Source of the DNA: Adiantum capillus-veneris
Lineage: Eukaryota; Streptophyta; Polypodiopsida; Polypodiales; Pteridaceae
NCBI GenBank assembly: GCA_014529385.2
Contig: CM043970.1
Coordinates: 60,623,023 to 60,687,022 of the forward strand
Direction: 5' to 3'
DNA length: 64,000 nt
Below, in pieces: positions 48,334 to 60,437 of the stretch (positions within the stretch are counted from its first letter, which is position 1; every line of letters starts with the position of its first letter). A program made the position numbers and the translations under genes. The notes below the pieces were generated by a model. The model saw nothing but the letters and a program-made list of their open reading frames with translations. It did not search any database and was not told where the DNA came from.

Positions 48334-49616
48334 ATGACTCAGGACCCGTATTACATAAAAATCCAGTATTTGATGAACCTAAATAATCACACAGAGAAGC
48401 AGGAAAGGCAAATCAAAGGCTTTCATGTTCAAGGAGATGACATTTACTTTGGTAATCGTCTTTGTATTCAAAATCAAGGTGGAATCAAACTTCAAATATT
48501 ACAGGAATCTCATGATATACCTATAGCAGGACATCCAGGATACATTAAGACTTACTCTACTATGAGAAAGTGTTTCTTTTGGCCAGGACTAAAGCGTGAT
48601 GTGTCGAACTATGTTACAAGATTCTTAACATGTTAATGTATTAAAACTGAACGGATTTGATACCCCGGTAAGCTTCAACCTATTGATTCTCCACAAATAA
48701 AATGGGAATGCATATCCATGGATTTTATTACAAGACTTCTTACATCTCTGGGACATGACTCTATTTTTTGGTTGTTGATATGCTTACAAAAATGACCCAT
48801 TTATTTCCAATCAAGACAACATTTACGGCTAAGGATATAGCTCAAGTCTTCATGAAAGGTGTTTTTATGTATCACGGTTTACCTCGACGGATATTTTCTG
48901 ATTGTGATGCGAAGTTCACCTCTAATTTTTAGAAAGCCTTATTCTTAGCTACATGAACCCAGTTAGCCATTAGTACTACTTATCATCCTCAAACTAATGG
49001 GCATAAAGAAAGAACAAATCAAATCATTGAAGACATGTTAAGAGCTTATTGTATGCATGAGAGAGTAAATGGACTAGATATTTGTATTTGGTTGAATTTA
49101 CGTATAATTCCTCATTCCAACACTTAAATTGGAATGTCTCCTTTTCAGGCATTGTATGGACAAGAGTGTCTTACTCCACTCAAATGGATAGACCCTCTCA
49201 TACGAGTTCAAGCATCCAAAGAAATGTTGAATGAAATGCAACTACAAGGCGATCTTGTACGACAGGATATTAAGACTGCTCAAGATAGACAGAAGAGTTA
49301 TGCTGACCCAAGACTATCTGCTAGACTTTTTGAAGAGGGTGATATGGTATTTCTGAGAGTAAAACCCAAAAGTAGTTCTTTATCAATGGGTAAGTGTAAG
49401 AAGCTAAGTGCTAGATATGGTGGACCTTTTGTAATAACAGAGCGGATTAATGATCAAGCTTACATACTCTTGTTACCACCACACATAAAGGTACATGATG
49501 TTTTTCACATCAGCTTACTCAAGAAGTATGTACGTGATCCGCAACATATTCTTGATGATTCTCTATAATCTACATCTACTAACAAAACTTTTGAAGAGTA
49601 TCCCGAAGTAATACTT
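48334..49616 (+). pseudogene. Element I integrase (broken, 3' end deleted)
   Basis: The zinc site is at 48500-48640 (ESHDIPIAGHPGYIKTYSTM, FFWPGLKRDV). The core has SMDFIT (first Asp), SDCDAKFTSNF (second Asp) and NGHKERTNQIIEDML (Glu), in shifting frames. 49134-49568 gives the C-terminal domain (MSPFQALYGQECLTPL, LSARYGGPFVITERINDQAY, VFHISLLKKYV). A few more codons, EYPEVILQ, reach the joint with the right LTR at about 49617. The rest of any chromodomain-like tail is gone. Confidence 0.82.
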
Positions 49617-52381
49617 CAGCTACGGTTTCCATTAGTTGGCCGGATACTGTTCAATTGGCCAATTTTGCTGTAAAAATTGAAAGGTAAGCTGAAAAGTTGA
49701 CTATCAAAAGCAAAGGCATGTTTTTAGCAAAGTTTCCAAAAGCTTGCAGCTATTCCTGGCTCAAAAACTAGCGCTACCTTCTGGCTTGGGCATCACTCTG
49801 ACAGTCTATAAATTGCCGGTTAGTTCTCAGTTTTCAGTGCCGTCTGTTGCGTCTACTACCGCAAGGCTATACGTATCTATTATACGGAGTGGTGCAAGCT
49901 CTTCATCACCATCTCCATAAGATCTTCTCTCTTGAGAAGAAGAAGAAGAAGAAGAAGGATACTCTCTCTCTACTTGCTTACTATCTTCTCTCTCGTTTCA
50001 TGGTGTACGCGCTCTTCCAAAGCTTTCGTGGTGAATACCTCTACGTAGCTCTCATCATTCTCTCTTGCAGCAAATAAAGAAGTATTTTGACAGCCCCTAC
50101 TCAATTCTAAATCACGGTGAGAAGCTATAAACTCCATAACCATCATCTCTCTCTCTCTCTATGTCGTTTTTCTTAGTAATCACACTCTTGGTGATTGATT
50201 TTTCATATACGAGTGCATGTATGGATTAACCGAGTATGTATGAAGTTGCCCCATGATTATTTCATCATGTTTAACATGCTGATTTATCCACATGATGCGT
50301 TTATGATCACGTGCATGCATAAAAAGCGCTTTTCGCTTCACGTCATAGAGGCGATAGGAACACTGTTTTGGTCATAACTCACAAACTGTTATGAATCATC
50401 CCAAACCCTTTGTACCAAAGATAAAACACATCCTTTAGAACATTTTCTCTCTTCGGTGTCGTGTGAAAATCACCTACGAGCTAAGAGATATGGTCAAAAA
50501 ACAGCTTGCTGCCCACTACACACCCAATTTTTTTGACTCCAGGCTCCTTGGAGAACCACTATATAGATTTACCGGACTGGCAAACCCACTTTACCAATTG
50601 AAAATTTTAATGAAAGTTGATGATAAATGACTTTAGGTCTCCGTTATCACCTCGAGAATGCGAGTTATTAATCGTTCCATAACCGGTTTTACCTACACGT
50701 GTAGGGACGCTACCAAACGGGAGTACCATATGACGTTGTGAGTTAATTGAGCTGTTTATGTATGATTTATGGCTTGTTTTGCTGAGTTGATTTCAACTAT
50801 TAGATGGACATAAACTTATATGAGAGTATATGGTTAGACATCCCGAACCGCATAGGCAGATATGATTAAAGTGGATTCCTTTTTGGGTTACCGTTTGTTA
50901 TGTGAGTATGTTATGTGAGTACCATATGGGTGAAGTGATGTGATAGAGTGATAGTCTATATTATGGAGCTGAGCTTGATACATTATTTGCATGTTTTGCA
51001 TGCTCCCAAAAATGCCAAAAAGTTGTTTTTTGCATAAGTGTGAAGTTCTGGTTTATGGTTGACCTAAAGGTCGAAGCTGTTTTGCATCATGTTTATAAGG
51101 ATGGAATGTTATCATATGATGTATGGGAACTTATGAATTGGTACGGATGCCTCATATGCATGGTTATGGTTGCTTTTTTCACCTTTCTAGGTCAAAAACT
51201 AGCTCTATGTGCTAGGGAGGTGAAGTGCAAATGTGATACATCAACTTTGCATGCTTGGGTGTTGTCAAAATTGGATTTTTAAATCATGATTACTTGCTGG
51301 TTGGACTCTTTTTATGCATGAAAGAATCATGTCTTAATAGTCATATGTGTATGGACTCCGATTGACTGCACGGGTTATGTCAAACTCCAAGTGTGGGAGT
51401 TGGTTTAGTGTGATTATGATTGGTGATTAAGGGCTGAGATTCCCTCATAGATTATGGTTGTGATTTTATGGTGGAAGCTGGTGTGGCTCATGGTTTTTTT
51501 TTCTCGATATGGTTATGCTACCGAAATTTTTGCATCCATGTTATGTTCTAAAGTGGTTATGCAGGATTGGTCGTGCCTCACCCAAGTTGGGTAGAGTGCT
51601 TGCACGTGTGATGTGATTAGATTATGGTTTATAGTTTTGGGATCGGATCATGAAGTGATCTAGATGGTTTATGGTAGACGTGTTCGGATAGAGACCCTGT
51701 ACAGTCTAACTGCTTGGAAAAGATTGTTTGTGCATATGGAAAGTGCTATTGTGATTGGACTCACATATTATGTTTCTCATGGCAGTGTCACTACAAGACT
51801 AGGATCACCTACATCGCTTAGCCTTAGACTAAAGGGTCATTGACCTAGGGCTTTGTTTGATCGGGGGTGTTGCCTAGGTCTTCTACCTTTTGTTAGGCTC
51901 ATCTACACGGTTAGTGCATCGGGGGTTGAATGACCTACACGGCTAACGCGTCGGGAATTTTGCCTTGGCTTTGCCTAAACACCCGGTGCTGGGGCATGGC
52001 GCCTAAACTGGTATGGTTGGTGTTGATACCCTACCACTTACTGGTACTTGGGATCCTTTCAGAGCTCGGGTTCATGGAGGGAGGCGAAGCGGCCTCAACT
52101 TATGTCTGGCTCAGGTAGGTTGGAGGTGTTTTGGCTTGCTCCCGCTGAAGTAAAATTCTCTGTGTCTGTAATAGGGCGGATGTGGATGGGTGGACCGATC
52201 ACTCCCTACACAAGGTCCGGTGCTCTCCTAGTTATTTTGTCATAAATTTTTTGATGTTATGGTATACCGAGATTTTGTCATTGCATTAATACATGGTTGC
52301 CCGTTTCATTTAGACGGGGCATTTAAAGATTCTTTGTTGCCATTTTCTCATGTCTCTGTGCACTCTATTTCACCCTACACT

Positions 52382-52461
<80 letters not shown>

Positions 52462-52663
52462 TGCAATGCGGTGTACACATATATTTACCCTCCACAATGT
52501 TGTATTTTTTCTTGAGTATGCTTTTATTCATAACACCCATTCAGGGATAGCACTAGTCACTAGGTACCTCTAGATGCAGTCCGGCTCATGGGCTAAACTC
52601 CATGCTTGGGCGGGCACGGGGAAGTCCCTCCCTATGCAAATGTGCAACTCTGATATATATTGA
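49617..52663 (+). repeat. Right LTR of element I, truncated at both ends
   Basis: It starts at agctacggtttccattagtt (as at 39857) and follows the left LTR with visible substitutions and indels to ctctgatatatattga. It has (TC)36 at 52386-52458. It lacks the 35-bp duplication seen in the left LTR. Confidence 0.82.
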
Positions 52664-52689
52664 ATATATTAGTTTTTATGACATTACCT

Positions 52690-54367
52690 CTCTCTTGAAA
52701 TCATAGTTGTCCTCGACTATGAGGTAGAGAAGATAAATCCTAGTCATTAGTTCGTTTGCTAGTGGGTAGAGGACCCTTATTTTACCCTACAACATCGTCC
52801 TAGAATGAATGAATAGTCCATTTGGTCCTTGAGAGCATTAGCTGCCGCCGCAAGCATGTCTGCACATTAGTCCATATCAATTTTCCATAGTAGAGTGACA
52901 AGCTCTACTTGGTGTTCGGGAGACGTCGTCTCCACAAATATGATCCTAAGCATGCAGAGTTATTAAAATTTGTGCACAATAAAGAAAAAGAGAGTCTTAT
53001 AAGACAATAACTTTGTTCATTTATACATATTTACATTTGCTTACTCTAGGGAATCATTGTAAGCATTGACAAGGTTTAGGTTATCCTTTAATTGTATGCC
53101 TTGCATCTATCTAGCATATTCAAAAGAATAATTTTGAAACTTGATAAGATATCGTCAGATAGTCTTACCGCCTCGTAATACCTTGTCTTTGTGCCGGAGA
53201 ATGGATCCGGGATGCAACACCTCTTCTTGGTCCTCGATCTCCGGTGGGTCTTCAATATTTGCTTCTTGAGGTGGCTCTCCTTTGTAAAGCTTTAGTAGCC
53301 TCACGTGGAAAGCATTGTGTATGAACCAATGGTTGGGCAACTTGAGTTGGTAGGCCATCTCATTGATTGGTCTAGGAATCTAGAAGGGACCATAGTACCT
53401 TTTTACTAAATTAGCATAGTACTTTTGGTGTCCCGTAGGATTCTTGCCCGTTGTGTGCCTTAATCGAGCCTTGGGAAACTTAAGCAGCAAGACCCAATCA
53501 TTTTGTTTAAAGGCTAGGGCTCTTCTCTGCTTATTAGCAACAACCTTTTGTCTTTGCTGAGAGATGGAAGGTACTATAACAAAGTTATTGTCTTTACAGT
53601 GTTATTGTAAGCATACTCCACTAAGGGTAAGTACTTCTCTCATTGGGACTTTTGATCTACTTTGGTGACATAAGATTTTAGTAGATCAAGAATGGTTAGG
53701 TTAGCTATTTCACTTTGGCCATCCGTTTGGGGATGATAGGCCGAAGAGAAGTTTAGCCTTGTACCTAAATTCTCAAAGAGACCCTTCCAATTACTGGTCA
53801 TTCTAGGATCTCTATCCGACACTATGGACATTGGCAAGTCGTGGTACTTGAAGATTTATGATATAAAGAGGGTTGCCATTTGATGGGTTTTGATAGTCTT
53901 TTTGACAGGTATGAAATGTGATTGTTTGCTAAAATTATCTACTATCATCCATATTCCTGTATTCCCATGGATAAGCTTGGGCCAAAGATAAAATCCATGG
54001 ATATGCTCTCCCATGGTGAATTGGGTATTGGGAAAGGTTGAAGCAGTCCAGATTGCTTCCCTCTATCAAACTTCGTCTTTTGGCATACCACACATTTAGA
54101 AACATACTCTTGTATGTTTGCTTTCATGGCAGGCCAATAGAAATATATTTCTATCCCTTTTAGGGTATACTGAATCCCTCTATGCCCCGCATAAGGAGGG
54201 GCATGAGATTCATACATTACTTTCTCACGTAGTGAGTTAGTAAGGCATAGTCTATTGCCATAGAGAAGATAACCATCTTTTAGGGTAAATGGTTCTTCTT
54301 TCTTCCCTAGTGAAAGGGCTGAAATCACATCTCTAAATTCGGGATCAATAGCATACTCATCTATCAT
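52690..54367 (-). pseudogene. Element J integrase and chromodomain-like tail (broken)
   Basis: Minus strand 53945-54367: zinc site YESHAPPYAGHRGIQYTLKG...CVVCQKTKFDRGK (given in part) and SMDFIFG with the first catalytic Asp. 53640-53837: VSDRDPRMTSNWKGLF (second Asp) and YHPQTDGQSEIANLTIL (Glu kept). 53155-53358: HNAFHVRLLKLYKGEPP, then in degenerate frames RYLIKFQNYSFEYAR, a chromodomain-like strand. Stops and shifts throughout. Confidence 0.82.
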
Positions 54368-55103
54368 TTAAGATAGATCATTGTGAGTTGGTATGGAAAC
54401 CGCATTCACTCTTGGTCATCTTGAGAGTGCATCAGCTACTTGATTATGCTTGCAACAATGTGAGCAATATGAAAATGAAATTGTGAAAGGAAATTTTCCC
54501 ACCTCATTTGTTTGTTGGAGAGCTTGGTCTGCACATGAAGTACTTAAGGCTTTGGTGATCCATCCGTAGAATGAAAGGAGTCCCCAATAAATAGTGTTTC
54601 CATGAGTCTAGAGCATGTAGAACTGCTAAGAGTTCCTTCTCATATATTCCTAGAGCTTGCTCAACAAGGGTCTAGCCTTCGACTTTCATAGGCTATGGCG
54701 TGCTCTTCTTGGAGCAAAACAGCTATAAGGCAATCACCATAAGCGTCGCATTGGACCTCAAATGGCTTTGAGAGATCCGAAAATGTAAGCGCAGGTTGAG
54801 AGATAAGCTTCTCTTTAAGCTTTTTGAAAGAATTTTTCTCCTTGGTGGACCATATATACCTAACATTTTTCTTTGTTAGGTCATGTAATTGTCCCGTGGG
54901 CTTTTCTATGAAGCGTCTATAGTATGCACACATACTATAAAGCTTCTTAGCTCATGTAGACTCCTTATATTGGGCCATCCTTTTATCACCTCTAGCTTTG
55001 ATGGATCCATTTGGATGCCATCTTGAGAGATAATGTGACATAAATACTAAATCTCTTGTAAGAAAAAATCACTTTTCTTTTGATTAATATAAAGTTTATT
55101 CTC
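54368..55103 (-). pseudogene. Element J RNase H and reverse transcriptase thumb (broken)
   Basis: The minus strand 54661-54933 encodes CAYYRRFIEKPTGQLHDLTK, WSTKEKNSFKKLKEKL and the RNase H start FEVQCDAYGDCLIAVLLQEE with AIAYESRRLDP. The remaining RNase H down to 54370 is decayed. A stretch of stops near 54935-55100 separates it from the palm. Confidence 0.78.
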
Positions 55104-56078
55104 TCATAAAACTTTAAATATTACCTGGAGGTGTTGCTTGTGTTCGTATAGTGAATTAGAGTAGATGATTTTATCATCAAAGAACACTCCAGTAAAGGTT
55201 TGGCAAGGCTTGAATAGCTTCTCCATCAAGCGGTTAAATGTGGCTAATGCATTGGTCAAGCCAAAAGGCATGACAATGTACTTGAAAAGACCTAACGTAG
55301 TGCAAAATGCAGTCTTTACAATGTCTTGATCAACTATCCTTATTTGATGGTAGCCACTTTTTAGGTCAATCCTATTGCAATAGGTCGACCCTTGTAGCTT
55401 ATCAAATAGGTCTTCTACCTGTGGAACGGGAAACCTATTCTTGATAGTGATCCTATTTAGTGCTCTATAGTTGACACACATACGATATGTGCCGTCTTTC
55501 TTTTGCACTAATAACACAGGCGAACAAAATGGAGATGAGCTAGGCCTAACCATGCCTTTCTCTACTAACTCATACACTTGCCGCATAATCTCCTCTTGTT
55601 GAGCTTGGGAAACTCTATAAGGAGGTTTATTAGGCGGTGAACCTTTTGGAAGAAGTTCAAGCATGGTCTTCATTTCCTCATTTGGAGGTAGTTCACAAGG
55701 GATGTCGTCAATAAAAACATCTTGAAACCCCTTGAGGAAATTGGATAACTCTAATTCCTTTTGATTATTTATATTTTCTTTTGCTAAAGCATTAGGTTCA
55801 TTTTGAGAATCTTTAACAAAAATCATGTACACAAAAATAGAGCTCTTTATTGACTTATTGAAAGCTTGCTTATGTACAAGAGGTATGGTACTACCCAACT
55901 CCTTAGCATCTATGTACATATTTTTTTCTCTGAACTTAAAGTAGATTTGCCTTTCAAGGAATTTAACATTGGCAACCATGCAATCAAACCATGGTGCCCC
56001 TAGGATTACATCCTCGTGCTTGAGAGGAGAGATAAAGAAATCCTCCTTGTCCACATAGCTTTGGACATGGAGCCTCAA
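55104..56078 (-). pseudogene. Element J reverse transcriptase (largest intact piece)
   Basis: A 324-codon open frame on the minus strand. The end of protease is VILGAPWFDCMVANVKFLER near residue 30. The linker holds FLKGFQDVFIDDIPCELPP (D-V-F motif), then GMVRPSSSPFCSPVLLVQKK (given in part), TYRMCVNYRALN, NRIDLKSGYHQIRI, FGLTNALATFNRLM and the catalytic FFDDKIIYS, where the usual F-x-D-D-I-L has become D-D-K-I. The frame stops just after the palm. Confidence 0.87.
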
Positions 56079-56158
56079 TTTCCCAATTAAGGGAGTAACT
56101 GAGGCTTCTTGCCCCTTGAAAGCACCATCGACAGGTAGGACATCTCCATCTCATAGGC

Positions 56159-57183
56159 TTAGATGCCTAGCTTGGTGGCCAACTCTGTGGATATGAAATT
56201 GTGAGTAGAACTAGGGTCAAAGAGAATAAAAGCATCATGTTCTCTTACCTTTCCCCAAGCATGGCATAGAGGAGATCCTTTGTGATGAGCATCCTCTTCT
56301 TGAATTTTGACCAATGTAGCTCTAGGAGGCTCATTATATGTATTCTTGTGGGAGCAAGCACGATAGGCATGCCCTTGCTCCCCACACTTGAAACAAGGGT
56401 TATCTTTTCGATAACGCTCTAGCTCTTCAAGAGAGAATTTATTTTTGCCTTTATAAAATCCCTTCTCCTCAGCTTTGTTGTTATTGGCATTGCTGTTGGG
56501 AGGCTTTTGGACATTGTCCTTCCCCTTAGGCTTGTTACGGTCCTTATTTTCTGTGGGCTTAAGATTTCTCTTAGCCCCTTGTTGGAAATTGATTCGTGAA
56601 GCCACCATGGTATGATGTATGACCGTAGATATGGTGCGTGGCCTCTGGGAGTTAACATAATCCGTCATATCCTCAGTTAAACCAACACAAAATTGTTGTT
56701 TTTTCTCTCCAAAATCCATCTTTTTGAAGACAGTGGCTTTGAGATGTAAATCCCAAAACTTGACTACATATTTGTGAATAGATTCATAGGGAGAGAGCTT
56801 GAAGCTTCGCCATTCGATAAGCACTTTGTCTTTGGCATTGGTAGCCAAAAACTGCTTCATGATGGAAGCTCTTAAAGCTTTCCATGTTCGTGGAGCTTCA
56901 CCGTTTGCTCATATGCTATACCACCATTGCCTGGCGGACTTTTGAAAATGCATAGCTACATGACGTAGCTTAGAAGACTCTGTGAAGCCCTCACCTCCAA
57001 ATGCCGCATCGAATTGTTGGATAAAGGCCAACACTTTGTCCGTAGCACCAAAAGTGCCATTGTAGGTAAGGAAAGAGATTTTCTTTCCTCCCTCTTGATT
57101 TTTGGAAGGTAACTCTTGAATATGGTTACCAAAAGTAGTACCTCAACCTGGAACAACCTCCCCCCCTTCCTAGAGGGGGTCAC
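56159..57183 (-). pseudogene. Element J Gag and protease start (broken)
   Basis: The minus strand from about 57100 in a shifted frame has TDKVLAFIQQFDAAFGGEGF and ESSKLRHVAMHFQKSARQWW, the gag N-terminal core, with a stop near 56910. The 233-codon frame 56159-56860 continues MKQFLATNAKDKVLIEWRSF and FCVGLTEDMTDYVNSQRP. Then follow a Lys- and Asn-rich region and the zinc knuckle CFKCGEQGHAYRAC near residue 160. It ends with the protease start AFILFDPSSTHNFISTELAT, where the usual D-x-G has become D-P-S. Confidence 0.82.
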
Positions 57184-57200
57184 TCAATAATTATGTGACT

Positions 57201-58360
57201 ATCACGTGAGTGCAGTAGAAGGAGTTATTAAATTTCATTTTTTCTCATATTTTTACATATAGAAGGGTACCATAAAATGAAATTGGAAAAAAAATTCATA
57301 GATTGAATAAGAAAAGGGTGTATTTTATTTGTCAAAAATTCACAGATAAGGAGTTTTATAAATATTCCTTGAACGCACGCGATATACACAATTTATACCT
57401 AGTAACACCCCCCCCCCCCGGGGAACAACTAAGATCAGTCATGTAGCACAAGGCTTCACCCAAAGGCAAGCAATCACAACCAAGAGCCAGCAGAAGCCAA
57501 TCACAATCAAGAGTGATACAACCTCTAGATGGATACCTGAGTCTTCTACTACAAAACCAAAGCTTTTACAACAGTAATAATCGAAGATGAATACCAAAGC
57601 CTAATCAGGCCAGGTGGGTTTCCAAACTGCTATTGGTGGAAAATCACAAAGAACTCACAAACATCTACAATTGCTTCTCATGGGAGATAAAGCAAAGGCT
57701 CCATCAGTGCCAACTACAAACATAGAACCTGTTTCACAAAGCAGTATCAACATATGACAAACAAATCAAGAGGAACATGCAAACCTACTGGAAAAAATGG
57801 TGGCATCCAAGGATCAAAACAATGAAAGAGGCCTAAATCAAGAACCTATGGAATTGAGTTTTCGGCCTTGAACATGTACATCCAAGTCGTCACAAAAAAA
57901 CATTGCATAAGAGTCACAGTCGGGCATCTAAGCTACTAAATGCATGAGGCATAAGTCACACAAAGCTTCAAGTAATATTCTCTGTGGTCTAAGAGCTTAG
58001 CTATTCTAAGTACTACTCAAGCTGGAAGAATTGAGCATATTTACATTGTGTCACTCATGTTGGTATAGGTAAGCATAAGAGTCAAAGTCTCTGTATTTTA
58101 AGTCTGGTGAACTGAAGGAGGAAGTCCAAAAGACACTCACGCATTGAGCACGTGAAGGCATGAGTGGAAGCTTCTACATAGAAAATTGTTCTTGGAAACA
58201 TGGAAGGTATTGCGACATCCTTTTGATGTCATATGTGCTACATTTTCCATCAACTCCATCTTTCACACTACATGTTTTTGTTTGACAAATTTCTTGCATG
58301 CATATAGAGTGTCCCATAATTGACACTTGCATTAAACACTCTCCTTTTTGTTATCCCATG
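57201..58360. other. Non-genic stretch left of element H
   Basis: No domain found; a 12-base C run sits at 57408-57419. 57420-58360 is A/C-rich sequence with no frame above about 60 codons. It should continue at 63821 once H is removed. Confidence 0.5.
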
Positions 58361-59093
58361 TGTTAAGTATGGAGCCTGATTTACCCCTTGTAATTTTTGT
58401 ATTAAAAATGCACATTTGTAAGGCTCATGTTATGAGGAGAACCCATCGTGCGTGAAGAAAAATCACTCACCAAAAACCAAAAGTTTCACAAAAATTCGTT
58501 TTTGCCAAAATATCATGGTTGGATGACGAACGAAAAGTGGTAAAAAAATGGCCAATCGATAGGCCGCTGGCCGATAGTCAATAGCCGGTGGCCGGTGGTC
58601 GAAAGTCAATGGCCGATAGGCGGTGGCCAAATTCAATGGCCAGTGGTGGCCAATTTCAAGATGGACTTGTCTTCTCAAGAGTGGCCACACATGGGCGCAT
58701 TGGAGAGTCCAAGTCGGACTTGTCAACACAAGGGTGGCTACACACGACTGCCTCTTATGAGAGAGGGCAGCCCTTTTAACCTATAAAAGGAGGCCTCTTC
58801 TACACACAATAATAGATTGTGAAGCATTGTGAAGTTGATGTGAGGTGGTGAGAGTGAAGCAAGGTGGGAGCTCCAAAAGGGTATAATCCCTTTGTAATCT
58901 ACTTTTGTTTTGAAGTACTAAAGCCAATGAGTGGCTGCTTTCCAGTGAACATAGCCCACATTGGGTGAACCATGCATATCATCTGTGGTCTCTCTCTCTC
59001 TCTCTACTCTATAATCTCTCACGTGTGAAAATTATCTCTCTCCATTAAGTAAACTACTCAATTATCTACTTAGCTACGTCTTATTTCCTAATA
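58361..59093 (+). repeat. 5' LTR of element H
   Basis: tgttaagtatggagcctg...tttcctaata; the final ca has become ta. TATA box at 58781-58790, GGCCGG-type repeats about 58562-58660, CT run near 58989. Confidence 0.88.
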
Positions 59094-59095
59094 GT

Positions 59096-59107
59096 TGGTA
59101 TCAGAGC
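59096..59107 (+). other. Primer binding site of element H (tRNA-iMet)
   Basis: tggtatcagagc two bases after the LTR. Confidence 0.9.
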
Positions 59108-59166
59108 AAGGTGTGCTCGTAGCTAAATTACCTTAAGAAAAGGATTCCTTAGATTGAGTGGGAGTA

Positions 59167-59930
59167 ATGGTAGATGAAGGGAAGCTCAAGATCAAGAAGT
59201 TCAATGGCAAGAACTAAACACTGGAAGATGCAGATTGAAGACTATCTCTACCAGAAGGACCTTTATTTTCCACTAGGCAGTCTTGCAAAGAAGCCCGCAA
59301 CAATGGTAGATGAAGCATGGATTCTCCTTGATCGAAAGGCATTAGCAAAAAATCTGGCAAAGCTTGGTGTCAATGGTGGCTTTTAACATTTCGGAGATGA
59401 AGACCACGAAGGACTTGATGAAGTCACTTTACTGTCTCTAAGAGAAACCATCGGCATCCAATAAGGTATTTCTCATGAAGCGCTTATTCAATCTAAAGAT
59501 GGCAAAGAATGGTTCAGCTGTCTGCAGAACACCTAAATGACTTTAACACCAATATAAGTCAACTTCAATTGATGAAAATCAATTTCAATAATGAAGTGCA
59601 AGCACTCCTTATACTATCGTCTCTACTGGATAGTTGGGACTGCCATGTGACGGCTGGAAGTAATTCTATCTTTGGTACAAGTACTCTAAAGTTTGATGAT
59701 GTTATGGGTGTTCTCTCAAGCAAGGAAATGTAAAGGAGAAGCACAGGTGAATCATCAAGTGTTGCACTGTCAGTGGAAACAAGAGGAAGGCCTAAGGGGA
59801 CATTCCAAAACCAAAAGGGTCGTGATCGCTCAAGGCGGAGCAAGTCACACACAAAGTCAATTCTTGAATGTTGAACTGAGGCAAGAAGGGCCACGTCAAG
59901 AAGGATTACTGGTCCAAGAAGAAGAAGAAG
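59167..59930 (+). pseudogene. Element H Gag (broken)
   Basis: ATG 59167 gives MVDEGKLKIKKFNGKN, then a two-base loss relative to F brings a stop. The next frame, 59174-59386, continues KHWKMQIEDYLYQKDLYFPL. Later pieces include 59509-59733 (LNDFNTNISQLQLMKINF, STLKFDDVMGVL) ending at TAA where F has CAA. The zinc knuckle at about 59860-59905 is frameshifted, so its Cys and His residues are no longer readable in line. Confidence 0.82.
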
Positions 59931-60437
59931 TTGGAGTCTCAAGACAACAAGCCAACATCAAAGGCCAATGTGGTAGGTAAAGTAGAGGAATATGCTCTAA
60001 TTCTCTCATTAGACAATGTGTCCTGGATAGTTGATTCCAAGGCTTCATTCCATGCGACCCCACACAAGCAATATTTCCAAGATTACACCAAAGGTAATTT
60101 TGGGTATGTATACTTGGGAGATGATGAAGCTTGTGAAATTGTCGGGAAAGGTACAGTTTTTGTCAAAACTCCTAACAAAAATGAATGGAAGCTTAAAGAT
60201 GTTAGGCATGTTCCTTCTCTTCACAAGAATTTGATCTTTACAGGACAATTGGACGATGAAGGTCACAACATTGCATTCGGAAACAAACATTGGAAGATCT
60301 CAAAGGAATCTTTGGTGGTTGCCAAAGGAGAAAAGGTTGGTACACTTTACTTGTGTACTTTCAGCTCGCAACCTTCAACTTGTGCAACAATACAGAAGTC
60401 GACAGTGCCGTGTGGCCCTACCGGCTTGGGCATATGA
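59931..60437 (+). pseudogene. Element H protease
   Basis: A 168-codon frame with the copia retropepsin WIVDSKASFHATPHKQYF, in which D-S-G-A has become D-S-K-A, so the catalytic loop Gly is lost. It continues with VYLGDDEACEIVGKGTVF, DVRHVPSLHKNLIFTGQLDD and GTLYLCTF, the start of the pre-integrase region. Confidence 0.85.

Larger units (their letters stand above)
39151..52663 (+). mobile_element. Element I: large Ty3/gypsy element with LTRs of about 3.8 kb
   Basis: The left LTR is 39151-42967 (tgtaag...ctctca), followed by an iMet PBS at 42970. The interior holds unrecognised coding debris (43229-45250), gag, protease, reverse transcriptase, RNase H and integrase on the plus strand, then a right LTR copy (49617-52663) lacking about 706 bases at its start and about 47 at its end. 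The right edge abuts element J. Many stops make it non-functional. LTR size and extra leader sequence are unusual for an element with an iMet PBS. Confidence 0.85.
52664..57200 (-). mobile_element. Element J: Ty3/gypsy element without recognisable LTRs
   Basis: On the minus strand from about 57190 downward the order is gag, protease, reverse transcriptase, RNase H, integrase and a chromodomain-like end, then a purine-rich stretch (agagagaggtaa) near 52690 that may be its polypurine tract. At 52663 it abuts the truncated LTR of element I. No repeated ends were found, so J's limits are approximate. Confidence 0.75.
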
